Source of the DNA: Xylaria sp. FL1777
Taxonomy: Eukaryota; Ascomycota; Sordariomycetes; Xylariales; Xylariaceae
DNA length: 64,000 nt
Direction: 5' to 3'
NCBI GenBank assembly: GCA_022578965.1
Contig: MU400506.1
Span: forward strand, 1-64,000
Position 1 is the stretch's first letter. Each line of letters begins with the position of its first letter. The position numbers and the translations under genes are program-made. The notes beneath the pieces were generated by a model. That model had not been told where the DNA came from. It was given only the letters and a program-made list of their open reading frames with translations, and did not search any database. Positions 34,778-48,024 of this stretch are shown piece after piece.

Positions 34778-36904
34778 TCTATCTTATCTGGGGAGGGGGG
34801 AAGACGTTTTGTTTCGCAAGACGGATCGCAACGGGGATGCCGTTTTTGGGAAAAGGAGGGGCGAGGCGCGCTTCAGGGTACGTTGCGGCTGTGTTGGGAT
34901 ATGAGTAAGTACACAGTAAGGTGGTGGAATGGTTTTCGCTTGCTGCCTCCCCGTGGCGAGGGCATGTGCCGCTTTCAGCAGACACGGGGGAGAACGTGTG
35001 TGTGACTAGATGTAGATAGATGGAAATGCACCCGTCCTTGTCTGGCATGTCACACAAAGCCCACCTCAGCTAGGTTACCCTAATTACCGCATCTTTGACA
35101 CATCCCGGGGCGCAAAGCCGAAAGAGTGAGAGATAAAAATAAATAGGGTAACTAATTACTATTTTAAAAAGAGAGAATACAAAAAAGGAGATGAAGATGG
35201 AGAATGAGAGGAAATGAGTTTTGCTAATTTAGGATTATAACCGCGCGGCCTCTTTTTTTTTCTGTAGGTAGTGAGTGTAGTATAGTTGGCCCCGGGTTGC
35301 TGACTTTGTATACGCATCAAGCAAGTACCATTCCAGGCCGACTCCGGACAAGGCGGACGCGGCGGATGTATACGCAATCCTTTGCCTCCCGGCTCTCGAC
35401 GAGAGCTTGGGGGGTATTCTTGGAGCAGGATTCTCGGCCTATGCGGCTGCGGAATGCGTTCTCTGATAGAGAGTGTGTGCATGCGGGATCGATGTAGTAA
35501 GCCTCTAGGTATATATAGGGCCGATATTGAGAAGCATCAGCGGGTTGGTTGACCACGTAACACGGGAAAGGAACCTTACCAATAGGTAGGCGGCCTGAGA
35601 AGGGGTGACTTGAGGTAGGATTAGGCCTTTCTAAATACTCTTCCCGTACATAATTCTTGCAGCTGCCTATATGGCGGCCCATTAGGTTGAAAAGTGCTTT
35701 TTCCCTCTTTGTAACGTACTGTAGGTATTGTAGTACACAAAGCAAAGTACGTAACGTAACGTAATGTACATATATAGGTAGGTAGCTTACTGGATCAGCG
35801 CGGGAAGCGCCACGGCACAGCTACAATGTAAGTAAGAGGCTGCCCATCCGGGTGTTGTCACGGCCACATGGCAGCAAGGGTGCTAAATAATAAAATGCAC
35901 ATCTTTAACTTATATTGTCCTTAGTACAGTACACCACTATTACTACTATACCTATACCTACTACTCATTCTCCTGCCATCTATATATTCCCGCCGGCTAT
36001 GGAGTCCCGAGGAGGCTGAACCACTCACCACGATACTACTGCACGTTGCAGTGATAGTAATTACCTGCCTGGCCACGGGGCTTATATGCCATCCTTGATA
36101 TGGGCATACGTAGCCCGTTCCCCCCGTCTGGACAGGGAAGCAAGCCCCTACGGTCAGGCCGGGTGCTATACTACCTAGGCTATGACGCTACCACTGTCAC
36201 CGTCACTGGAGGCTGGGTTACATACAGCACCATGCAAAAATTTCCTTCACGTCTATTCGGGGAAAAGGCTGTCCAAAACAGGCCGTCTGCCTCTTCCGAG
36301 GCACGGCTACCGAGATATGCCGTGCTTCCCTAAGTAGTGTTCGACCGTGCTTTTGGTGATAGGCAGACTCGATTCCGAGGTAAATGCAATGCCAGATCCG
36401 AGGTTTGCATATGTAGGCAAGTAGGTATACCGTACCTTGGCAGCCCAGCCCAGCCCAGCCCACAGACCTGGGAGGAAGTTTGCATTCCTGGGGTGCTGGG
36501 ATGCGGAGAGCGAAACCGAGAGCAACTATATTTATCATTTTACAGTTACAGCCGTGGGTGAAACAGACCTTCTACCTACCTATCTACCTATCTATCTACC
36601 TACCTACCCATGGTATCAGGTTGATGCTCAGCTCCTGTGTGGGCAGAAATCGCGGAGTTGGTGTGACACAAGAAAGCGGCGAGCTGGCTTCGTAATATTG
36701 CATCTGATTCTACCGTAACTGGCGATTCTTCCTTTCCGGATTGGTTTATCCATCTTAGCCAATCCCCCCGTCTGGCTGAAGTGGTCGTTTCTTTGTGCGT
36801 CCATCGACATGCCCTCCATTCCATCTGTGGTACGATGTTGGTGAGAATTGCGACACCGGCCCCCTTCTAGTGTGTGTGCGTGTTAGTGTGAGTACGCAGT
36901 ATGA

Positions 36905-36931
36905 ATGTGTGTGTGTGTGTGTGTGTGTGTG
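36905..36931. repeat. GT dinucleotide microsatellite
   Basis: About 13 uninterrupted GT units in non-coding DNA. Confidence 0.9.
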
Positions 36932-37879
36932 AAAATACTCGATGCTAGTGACTCCCCAACATCCAAGGCTACCTAACAAGGTTACCCAGGAACTTCTAAT
37001 TATATTGCTTTTAGGACACTACGCACTATGAGTTCTACTCAGTAATAACCTTGCAGATACGATCCCGCTCCCGTATCTTGTCCAACTCGAGCTCACACCT
37101 TTACAAATCTATCGTCAGACAACAGGTGATGCGGTTCGGCGATCGCCTTTGTGCGGCCAATCAGTTACTCACTGTCTCTCTTTTCGATCTAGACTAGTAT
37201 ACCCGCCTGGTACTTGCTGGATGAAGCGGCAACCGTTTCTGTCCGTGGCGTTGGCTTACTTTGTGGGCACTAGCCTATTTAAACTAAGTAATACAGATGA
37301 GAATCGAGACCGCGCCGTCGCCTGCACAAGAGAGCATCAGTATAGATATCCTTGGTCATATCTTTGAAAGCATATCTTTTTTTTTTTGCCAGCCCGGCTG
37401 CTCGCCACCGCTACGTCCTGTGTTGTTTCGGATATCTCTCCCAATATCCATCGTGATAGGTGCTGGGGTCTTAGATTGACCTCCAAACCCCGGTTGGGAG
37501 CTTCTGTACGAGCTGAAGCCCGGAGTGGTCACCGTGTCGTATGCTACAAATATCGAAGAGCATGGGTGGAGGAGTAATACCGTTGCCAGAGAAGGGCGAC
37601 GATGGAAATAGCCGTGGGATAAGTAAGTATTTGCATACCTTTAAGTTCAAAGGAAGCTCACTCTTGCTATCTATAGCCTGTGGGAGATTGTATCCCTGAG
37701 ACTAAATCGTGTAAGCAATAAGTATCGCATCTGTCTTAGTTATCGCAGTGTCTCTGATTAACGACGAATAAAGATAGACGCGGTGCTTAGCTAGTTCTTT
37801 AAACGACTAAGTAGGTAGCGGATCCGCCGGTGCTCGCAACACTTTGCTTATGCTTGTTTCGCTCCCGAACCTATTGTAG

Positions 37880-37910
37880 GTAGTGTAGTGTAGTGTAGTG
37901 TAGTGTGGTG
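37880..37910. repeat. TAGTG pentanucleotide tandem repeat
   Basis: About six copies of the 5-bp unit TAGTG, the last slightly degenerate, in gene-free DNA. Confidence 0.85.
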
Positions 37911-40325
37911 TATCCATTGCGAAGACAGCTCGATGGCGGCGAGACGTATATACGTACTACTGCGTACGTAGGGTAGGTATGCAGAATATCACATCATCAG
38001 TGCATGTTCCAATACTCATGACAACCCTGGCTAGTTTCTTGAAACTCTATATCATTCGTCTGAAATAGGTAGATTCTTGCGGTCAGCCTCCCTTTCAGGC
38101 CGGGGGGGTCTGAACCGGTAATCTCTACCGGCTACGGGACAATATCAGGGCCCTCACGACTCCAACAAATGTCCACATCAGTCATTAATCAGACTGGATT
38201 GATCCTGTTTTGAGCTTCACCAACTCCCGCCCGCTATCTCACCCCTGTGGCCTTTTCGCGTAGCATATGCGCGATGATATCGTCTGCGTCCGATCCTCCA
38301 AGACCATGTCCCAAGCTGGGTAAAGGAACTGTCGGTCTAGAGCTGACTGTGTCTTGTCTCTGGGTCGAGGAGCTCCAGTCTCTCTCCCTCTTTCCCTATC
38401 AGGGTATTCCCCATCTTCACTATCTCCTGATCTCCACCAACCTCTTCATAGCAACCCATTCGTCCCATGGAGAGAGCAATGGAGAGGAGAGGGAGTCAGA
38501 TAGATAGATAGATAGAAAGGAGCACACTTACTCGTAGGTTTCGAAGCTGACGAAGAGCCATAGCGAGAGCGAGCTCGCTAGCTAGACCAATAGGCCTGTG
38601 ACACAGAGAACCCTACCTAAAGATAGCCCAGTAGAATGTCCGGAACCGGAAACCAACCCCTACTGTTGGCGGGCGTGCTGCAGGTAATTGGGTGTTAGGA
38701 ACGTACAAACGTCTTACTCGACTCCTTGGAAACGTCTAGTTCAGGTATGACGAAGTATAGCATGATGTCTAACATGTCTAACCTTTTAAGAGTCCTTGCT
38801 TCTCGTCGATTGTTGGCCAGCAATAGTGCCACGGACTAACAACTAATGTGCACCAGGGAGCGGCTGGACACTGGATTGGTTCCACGCAACCACTGAGAAA
38901 GCCGCCAGGGCGCTAATTACACCCTGACCTTACGAGAACCCCCCCGGCCCGCCTGTCGAAATACTTATTTAGTGCATCGTGTAGGGGCCTGTTATTTGCT
39001 GTACAGCAAGGGGGGACGTTGTGATATTAGAAGCCAGGTACCACCACCACTTCTGTTGTTCACTCGGAGTACGGATGCAAACCATGTACTTGTGGTGGCA
39101 ATGATAATCTGCCTTGCATGTAAGTAGTCACCAGCGACCTCTCTACCTCCCTCTACCTGGCTACACACGCAGTAGATACCTGGGCTGGGACACAAGCTAT
39201 CTTCAACCCAATTCCTGGTAGCAGCTTTTTGATGAGGCCTGTTTCAATTGGAGAACAAGTTCGAGGCCACACCGATCATCAATGGACCCTTTCCTATCAT
39301 TTCGTTGCGGCAGGAGGCAATCACATTTCCCTTTCTATTTTCTTTTCTGTGCCGCTTGACTTGATCTATCACCTCCTGCAATAGCCTATTGCTGCATTGT
39401 AGACAATCATCATTCTCTTCTCCTCTGTATGTGTTGCTAAACAATGACCCTTGGCTATTAGGCAAACATCCAGTCGCGGTGCTTCGCCAGCTGCATTCTG
39501 CCCACCTGCCTGCCTACTTATACGTCCACTACACGGCGCAGTCTACTTCATAGTCTACAAAGCTAGGCCAACCTCCCAGCTTACCTACATACCTCTCATG
39601 ATCGATCTGGATCTTGGACCTGGAACTAAGTTATCGTCACCACTGTCCTTATTGGTGGTAGCTTGCGAGCAGGGCACCGATCATACCGATCATACCTATC
39701 AATTCCATCTTCTCCTCCCTCTTCCACTTATTCATCATCATCGTCATCATCATCATCCCGCATCCCGCAGCACGCAGCATTGGCAGGCCTGATCTGGCCA
39801 GCACATTATATATTACACCTCACCACTGCAGGTACCTTGCCTACCTAACCTACCTAACTGGCTTGGGTACTCCAGACTGCCGCTAGGTACCTACCAACCT
39901 TCAATGTTCGGCGGTGCTGCAGTGTTCTGTGCCGGTCCCTACCGTACCTACTAGCCCACCTACAGTACCTACCTACAGTGGATGCCCATCACCTAATTGA
40001 TTACCCCTCCTACCCTTCCCGGCATCCCGATACGCTCCCTGTAGCTTAGCCCATCATTGCTACCCTACCCCTACCACCATACCTAACCACAACCACCATC
40101 ACCGCTCGCTGCCAGCTCCAATCTCCTCTTACCCCCACTACCCATCCGATCTTCTCCGCCAAACAAAAAACCAACCCCTTCGCTCTACTTGCATACCTAC
40201 CTATTTTCTCTACGACAGGAACAACATCGACAGTCGACCACCCCAAACACGACCCCGTGTCTCTCCCCGTCACCAGATCACCGCGCACCGGCGTGGGTGG
40301 AACATCTTGAAGGTTACTACTGACC

Positions 40326-43300
40326 ATGGCAGCTTCGGAGGGAGGTTTCGACCTGCTGAGGCGGGCGACGCAGGCCATGATGTCAAAGTAAGTTGTGCAC
40401 TTGATTCCTATCTCATACCTCTCGTTACCCCTCCATCCCTCAATTTTTTTTCATACCGATGTCCGTGGTCTCCTTGTGCCTTGCCTTGCTACAGTTGCAT
40501 CTGATCTTGCCCTGCGCGCGCTTTGCCCTGTCTGTATTCCGCCGTGGCCTGTTCGTCACACACCTTGTCCATTTTGCCTTGCTGTGCACCGGTCACCCGT
40601 CATCTCAGGCCACAGGGTGTTGCACCCGCGTTGCTTGCACAGGCCCAAGCATAGGGAACTCTTCGCGTCTCTTCCATTTAGCCATTGCACTCCTCCGCCT
40701 CGGTCGTCGATGACCCCGGCAGCCCTAGCTTGCAACCATGGAATTTTACCTCTGGCTTATCCAGGGCTTGGGCCGTGGAGGCGAGGGGGGACGGTCCTCT
40801 TGCCCGTTAGGACCCTAATTACCGAGAAGAGCAAGCCGTCGTAATGCGCTCAATGCACATACACCACGTTTTCTGTAACGCTTTGGGGCTCATAACTATG
40901 AGTCAAGAAACTGTCACCAGAAAAAGTCCAGGTCGGGGCGGCGGGTAGCAAGTCGCCACGACACTGGCTCAGCAGTACAGAGCACGGGCGTCTGGCCAAA
41001 GAAACACACCCAGTCTTGCACCCAGTCTTGCACTCTCCTTTCCCAGTATGGCCTCGTCGGCGTTCAACAATCGACGACTTCCCTGCTTAGCGTGCGCTTG
41101 GCCTTGCTGCGACAACCTCAAGTCATGGCGATGCCTTCACTACATGGGAGAAAACCTGGTCCGTTTCACCGCAAAAGCCAGTATTTATCGCACTGAGAGC
41201 TGGCCGGTACTGTGCGCTGCTTGTCCTGGTCAGTCGTGGGCTCGGCGACCTGCTCCTACCTGCCGTAAGGCAATACTATTCGGCAGGTATCGATGTCGCG
41301 GCCTGACTCGCTAGAACCCGGACCGAAAAGCAGCCCAATGGGCTGGGTTGATTTCGCAACCACACCCCACCCTCGGGTTGATCGATAGCAGCTCCCAAAA
41401 CGGCTCCAAAAAGTACCCCTGCGCCCCACTAACATTCCTCCGACCACATGGCGGCGCGGTTGTGCCATGGGTGCCACCGGGTCCCTTCTTGATGAAGGAG
41501 CATGGGGGCCCGCGGATCAAATAATCGCTCGCTCGTGAAATCTCTGGCTTCTCTACAGCTCCTACAGCTTCCGATCTGCCTCACTGTGTTTCGCATCGAG
41601 TGTCTGATTACACATATTGATCCCCTTTCTATGCGGCGCAGCTGAGATACCATTTGCTCAGCAATGTCCATCTTCCTTTACCCTGAAGTCCTTCTTGATA
41701 TCCAAAACATGACTTTGCCGCTATACCTATCTTTCTGACATTCCTATTTTTCTTCTCTTTCCTATTGTCTTCTACCTGTCATCATACTATAGAAATACTC
41801 TTATTACTTTGGCGCCGCCTCCTCCATCCCAGTTTCGTCATGGCCGAGATTAACAGTCTGCGCAGGGCTTCGCCGACGGACGACGATGCGGACCAGATCG
41901 GCTACGATACGCCAAGATCGGGTATCGCTACGCCGCAGCCTGACCTCAAGGATAAACGACTACCTGGTATCATGAGCTACTTCGGCCAGGTTCGTTATAC
42001 CCCTTCAGCTTCGCCTTTTTCCTTCCGTCCCTTCACCCAAGCAGGAGTCACTGAGACACCGTGTCCTGCCTCGCCTCGGGAAGAAAAAGAACCAGAAAAA
42101 AAGACAGAACAACCTTCTATTTTGGGCGTAGGCGCAAACAAAGATGATGAGCCCGTGATCTCGGTTCTGCTGCCACATGAGCGAATAGAGTCTGTGGAAC
42201 TAGGACAGCCTTTGCAACCAGCAGCGTCTTTCTTCAACCCTTATCCCACCCCTCCATGCTCGAAAACGCCCTCGGAGAGAGGACAAAAGTTGAGCGACGC
42301 GAGTGCCGATTCGGGTCGAGAACCTCCAATCTCTCCGCCGACTCGGCCCTCTGCGAGCATAAGTAGCACGGGTGCTTCAGGTCGTTTAACTCATAAGATT
42401 CGGAGAGCTACTCTGGCATCACCCGTTACAAGCATCGTTACCACTCATAGCGTCCCTAAGAGCTGCTTCCTCAATCCGAGTGGCTATGTTGTTACTGCAT
42501 CAACTACACCCAGTTCCCCTTTCGAGCCTGAACCCCCCAACGTCGAGCGTGTCACATCTCTCTCTGATCCGCACGACACGGTAGACAGATTAAGAAAGCT
42601 AACACTTACTACTTCGACAAAGAGCGGCCCGCCTACTCCTACGAGAGCACTGTCCACTGCCCACCCGTCAACGGCCGAGGACCGAACATCGTCGCAGACG
42701 AGCCGAAGCGGCACGGACTCAAACGGCCGGCAAAGCACCTCAACATCCCGCAGTGGTGGTGTCCAAGCACCACCTCAGAGAGGCAAACTGACGATCAAGA
42801 TTCGGGAAGGGCGCAACCTACGCAAGAGCAGGGACCCATATGTTGTGGCAGTTTTCCAGCGAAGCGAACTCATATCGCCTGGTCCAAGGACCTTTGAAGA
42901 CGACGATGAAGTGGTCGCCCCAACCTCTAGCGCTCACATGGGCGGCATACCGATATCCCGACAGGGAAGCGACTCGGGCCGACCGATGGCAATCCCAATG
43001 AGGAGCCGCCAAAGTAGCAATACTAGTATTTCGGACTACACTGCCTTCCGCAACCGACCGCGAAGATCCTTTACAAGTCCGAAGTGGGATGCCGAGGCGG
43101 TCTTGTACGTAGTATTCCCCTCCATCATATTTGTGTTGGTACTGCCAGCTGACTCTTTGCAGTGATGTCGTGGATTCAGATATGCTTGTCGATATATCAG
43201 TATATGATCATGGTTCTGCTGGCGAAGAATTCCTAGGTCATGTCGATTTCCAAGCCATTGTCCCAGGGACAGATGGGCCCGTGCGGGGTTGGTTTTCTTT

Positions 43301-44618
43301 GAGGGGGAATGCCGACACGACGATAGATAAAGAACCTACCGGCGAGATATACGTCGAGGCTGTTTACCAAAGAACCGAAAAGAAACACTATGGGCCCGAC
43401 GATTTCCAAATTTTACGGCTCATTGGCAAGGGCACCTTTGGCCAGGTCTATCAAGTGCGGAAAAAAGATTCTAATCGCATCTACGCCATGAAAGTATTGT
43501 CTAAAAAGGTCATAGTTCAGAAAAAGGAAGTAGCACACACTGTCGGAGAACGAAACATTTTAGTGCGGACTGCGACATCCGAGTCTCCATTCATTGTCGG
43601 CCTGAAATTCTCATTCCAGACTCAGAATGACCTCTTTTTGGTGACGGATTATATGTCTGGAGGCGAACTATTCTGGCACCTGCAGAAGGAAGGCCGGTTT
43701 GACGAAAAGCGTGCCAAGTTCTACATTGCTGAACTTATTCTCGCCATTCAACATCTCCATCACAACGATATTGTCTACCGCGACCTGAAACCTGAAAACA
43801 TCCTTCTTGACGCCAATGGCCACATAGCGTTATGCGATTTTGGTCTATCTAAAGCTAATCTAACCAAAAACGATACAACCAACACGTTCTGTGGAACAAC
43901 AGAATACTTAGCTCCTGAAGTGCTACTGGATGAGTCTGGCTATACCAAGATGGTGGACTTCTGGTCCCTTGGCGTCCTGGTTTTCGAAATGTGCTGCGGA
44001 TGGAGCCCCTTCTATGCTGAAGACACACAACAAATGTATAAGAACATCGCATTCGGCAAGGTCCGCTTCCCGCGGGATACCTTGTCTCAAGAAGGCAGAA
44101 ATTTTGTCAAAGGACTGCTAAATCGAAACCCGAAGCACCGACTGGGTGCAATCGATGATGCAGAGGAGTTGAAACGCCACCCATTCTTTGCAAATGTCGA
44201 TTGGGTTTCTCTCTCTAAGAAACTCATTACCCCTCCTTTTAAGCCCAAGTTGAAGTCGGAGACAGACGTGTCGTATTTTGACCCTGAGTTTACTAACGCT
44301 CTCAACACTAATGGTTCGTTGAATGAGCGGGCTCAGCAGCTGGCTGCCGGTTATGCGGCGTCAACTCCGTTATCCCCAAGTACCCAAGCTAATTTTAAGG
44401 GGTTCACCTTCGTCGATGAAAGCGCACTTGACGACCATATGAAAGGACGGTTTGATGATGAGGAGATGAGTGACAATGATGCTCAGAGTGACACAGATCA
44501 TCGGGATAACGATTGGGATGATCTAGAAGACCTCGACCTTCGAAAGGGGAATCGAATGAGCGGCATTGTCAAGAACGGCCACCAGACCGACGAGCCTTTC
44601 CAGCAGTTTGACCTATAG
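40326..44618 (+). CDS. sch9: AGC protein kinase, Sch9-like (C2 plus kinase)
   Basis: Nutrient/TORC1-pathway AGC kinase of the Sch9 type. My model has exons 40326-40387, 41833-43104 and 43163-44618; 929 aa. The first exon is small, and its join across a 1445-bp intron (GTAAGT donor, CATCCCAG acceptor) is in frame. If that exon is not used, translation would begin at the ATG at 41840 (906 aa). The N-terminus is Ser/Pro-rich. A C2 domain covers about residues 338-480 (GKLTIKIREGRNL, DVVDSDMLVDISVYDH), split by the 58-bp second intron, whose join restores it. The kinase domain is about 526-790: IGKGTFGQVYQV, YAMKVL, YRDLKPENILL, CDFGLSK, LAPEVL. The activation-loop Thr is in NTFCGTTEY, and the hydrophobic motif is FKGFTFVDES near residue 857. 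The C-terminus is acidic. Confidence 0.93.
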
Positions 44619-45834
44619 TCGACCCATCTGCCCGAAATCCTCGGTCGACAAGTTACCTAGACATTCAACATACCACCAGCGTGCTGGTGGTTTTCCTCTT
44701 TTTTTCTCGCCTGCGTAAGGAAATTGTATTCAACTGGCATCATTGCATAGGGCGGCAGTTTTATTGCATGCGGACAGAGCTGGTTCGAATAGGCCCGGTG
44801 GTCGGTAGGGGAGGCGTTTGGCTGTTGCAAATAACAAGGGATTCTAGCACATACATACGAGGCCGATGAGCCTTCAGTACTGCATGATCATACCAAAAAG
44901 GTTAACGGAATTTTCGACATTGGTTCCTCCGTTTCTTTTCATTGTCACAGTCTTGGAGCCTTTCTATGGAGTGCGATATATGAGATGGCCATTGTCATAC
45001 CGAGGTAGCGGACATGTTTTTTTCAGTGTTCCCTTCCCAGCCTTTTCGACTGCGTAAAGTTAGGCTATCTTCCTCTCTTGATTTCATGTGGCTTGATGCT
45101 ATGGTCGTATCCAGGGTTCCGGGACTGAGCTAGCGGAGAATAAGCGAAACCAATCTTGATCAGTATCGTTTTAGCGTGTTCACTTGAACTCGTTAGCTTT
45201 TCCACCTGTGACCTTGCCATGTATGTCTATAGGCTGGACCTAACACTTAGGTTTCTACTCTAGAGCTACTTACCTACAACACTACAATGTTCGTGAATAT
45301 GCCTCGTCCTTTCGTCCGCTCACCCGTAGAGATCACCCCACGAAGGGTCGACTCGTTCCCGGGTGGCGCCTAGGGCGCACCGGTAATACCCGTGTCAGAA
45401 CCCAGGTGAATCATGACTTAAGCGGTAATGATCATGACATCAGTAGACAATCTAACCAGAAACAAGCCACTAGCGAGGGTCACTTTAAGTGCTAGCTCTC
45501 CTTAGCGTGCGGACCGGTATCTGACCTGTCCCGCACCTACTGTATCGAGCTAGGTAGGTTAGGTAGCTGGGTGTATGATGCCTACTACGCATACGTCAAG
45601 ATCATTCATCCATTCCCTAGCCGGAAGATCTTGGGAGAGGGGGGGGGGGGTTCTTGATGGGGGGGCAGGTGTTGAAGAGGGGTATACCGTTGTTGGGTTT
45701 ATGGTTGGTACTGCCGAGAATGTGCTGATGGGTATGTGTATGCGTATGCGTAAGTAGATGTGAGTATGCTACATGGAGGAGAGGGGGGGATGGATGTAGG
45801 GACGGAGGGACGGGCGCACGGGAGGGAGTTGTGT

Positions 45835-45866
<32 letters not shown>

Positions 45867-47084
45867 CTATGAGTAAGTGAATTGGTGGCCTAGACTAAGT
45901 CTGTCGTTTTATCATTGTCTGGTGAAACTTCATTGTTGCTTGGGGTATACTTCACGATTCATACTGCTCTTTGATATTCTCGTCTGTTGTCAACTTGCTG
46001 TTCATAGACGGTACATTAAGTATTCTGGTACGCAAGATATGTGTCTCTTTCCCCTGTTTCTTCTGCATGTGTATATCTGATGTCTTTTGACGATTGTGCT
46101 TTTGTCAATGTTGAGGATATATGCGTGCTTGCCGAGATAGATACGGGTATATGTATGTGTATGTGTGCTTGTGAGGTATCATCTAGATAAGGAGCAATTG
46201 GAGAGCTTAAAGGAGAGTAGTCGATCATTAACCTCACTTATGATTTTGTGTGTGTATATAACTACGTAAATTTACCTCTATAGGCACCCAGATCACCTTG
46301 AAATCGTATACTTGAGTTCCTAATAATATATAATATATGTCCATGACAAGATACTCACTCATACGGACCGAAACACAACTAGTTAGCAGGTTTTCAGAGT
46401 CAAATAATTGCTCTGCCAGCTTCCCCCCCCCTTTTTTTTTGTTGGTAGATATATGTATATGTTAATACGCTTTCATATTATAGACTGTGTTCACAAGTCG
46501 GACAGAAACACTCTTGATCTATCTTTTAATGCTATATCATAATACCACGTAGTCTAAAGCCCGTTCACCTCTTGTTAACGGGGGTTGTACATAGCATCAT
46601 ACTAATAGTTTTACGTAGTAAAATGTATGTATATTCATACCAGCACTGTTGCAAAGTCCTACTAGCTAGGTATATAATGAAAGTGTTTACACCGTGTGGC
46701 CCTTCTTGATAGTAAAAATAGGAGTGCCTTTTTCATTACTGTTTCCAATCCGGACCCTTGTACATATTATACAAAAAGTTGGAGCACGAACCGAAGAGCG
46801 TATTTTTCTCTTCCTTCTTGTCCCCCCTCTTTCCCTCTTCCTCATCCTCCTTTAATGCTGGCTCTTAATACAGTGAATTATCGGTTTAGATATGTCTCGT
46901 CATTGAAGATATGAATAAGTAACCGCCTGGCTATAAAGAACGTAAGACATAGTATCTTTCCTATCTTCATTCAGTCTGATTTGATAGATTCTCTTTACTA
47001 GTCCTATCTGACTTGAAGACGAATTTGACGACACCGGATAGTAGTGTTGACAAGATAGATGCAGCAGCTCGCGACGGGGAGACT
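44619..47084. other. Gene-poor stretch with microsatellites
   Basis: About 2.5 kb downstream of the kinase with no supportable gene. It includes an imperfect poly-G run at 45641-45666, a GT microsatellite at 45831-45866 and AT-rich DNA at about 46240-46700. Short frames here have no protein character. Confidence 0.5.
45831..45867. repeat. GT dinucleotide microsatellite
   Basis: About 17 GT units with one TA interruption, in non-coding DNA. Confidence 0.9.
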
Positions 47085-47655
47085 TACACTCATTGTGGCC
47101 CTAGGAAGCTGATGAATCGTATATGAGGGGATCCCTAGAGTCTTTTTGGGTGGATACATTGCCGAGCGACAAGTCACCATGGATGAGTACCGGTTTGATA
47201 GATCTACATCCCGTTTCCATAGGCCTTAGGAGTCTCAGAATGACCTTCTCCAAGAAAAGCGTTGAGAGCTTCTCTAATTCATGGCTCGGTCCTCTCCTCT
47301 TCTTCTCAGCTTCCAGCATGTGACACATTCCTTTGACATAGAACTCTTCCCATGAGTCGGTCCACGCGTTGTCTTGGGGAAGAACTCCGTTGAACGTCGT
47401 CACATGGAATCCAAACCTACCCCCAGGGTTTGCGATGGCGCTTAGAGTATGATGTTAAGCCACAGCCTCAGTGAAACGAGGAATCTCTTAGTCGGTCTTC
47501 ATAAGTCGTGAAACGAATACAAGTTGAAGTATCGATCCGAGTCTCTACAATTCTCCCAAGCAATAGACCTGGGGGATTGCATAGGAATGAACTGGTGGTT
47601 AAGTTTCATGGACTCATATTCCCCTTCGAGCATCGGACCAGCGACGTCTCCCTCA
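47085..47655 (-). pseudogene. Decayed fructosamine-3-kinase-like gene
   Basis: Reading the minus strand gives the core of a fungal fructosamine/ketosamine-3-kinase-like protein (APH kinase fold). Visible pieces in order are MLEGEYESMK, a SIAW...DSDRYF segment, RFTEAVA, RFGFHVTTFNGVLPQDNAW, DSWEEFYVKGMCHMLE, LLRPMETGCRSIKPVLIHGD (the catalytic HGD) and PLIYD. The copy is broken. A frameshift lies between the RYF...FHDL piece and the next (near 47500). In-frame stops then fall just before EIPRF, between VA and HH, and after YDSSAS (near 47108). No N-terminal start or C-terminal end is recognisable. It is therefore a truncated, inactive copy. Confidence 0.85.
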
Positions 47656-48024
47656 TCAAGCTGTCCAGAGCATGCGTCAAAACATGTAGAAAGCGACGAC
47701 TGAATGCCACAAGATTACCTTCAAAAGATGAGATTCTGATTTCCCATTGAGTCAAAGAATGTACGAAGTGCAACCAAAATGCAAATCGAAAAGAAAAGTG
47801 TAGTCAGCACCAAAATATCCTATGATGCCTCAAACAAAATGGAAGAGGGCTCACAACTTGTGGCGAGAGTGGAAACAAGGCACGACATGCGATCGAGAGA
47901 CAACAGAATCTAGGCAAAGACGACCATGATAGAGGAAGACTAGCTACCCCTTTGGAACTAGAGAAGGTTGGCTAAATGCCACTGCAGGGTAGCTGCCTGA
48001 ATCTGCAACAAAAAGATATTAGAT
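47656..48024. other. Short intergenic gap
   Basis: About 370 bp between the pseudogene and the stop codon of the glycosyltransferase; nothing recognisable. It may include the eroded 5' end of the pseudogene. Confidence 0.45.

Larger units (their letters stand above)
34778..40325. other. 5.5 kb gene-poor stretch
   Basis: No supportable gene on either strand: the open frames are short, often start at non-ATG codons, and have no domain-like composition. The region is rich in short tandem repeats: CAGCC near 36443-36461, a GT microsatellite at 36905-36931, TAGTG near 37881-37910, GATA near 38500-38515, and many TACCTA tracts, especially 39835-39980. From about 39990 the DNA is pyrimidine/C-rich and looks like the promoter and 5' leader of the kinase gene. 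A lineage-specific spliced gene cannot be excluded by eye. Confidence 0.5.

Noticed and set aside
40395..40844. 149-codon frame upstream of the kinase
   Set aside because: It lies in the probable first intron, starts at a non-ATG codon or weak ATGs, and its Pro/Leu/Cys-rich product looks like translated pyrimidine-rich DNA.
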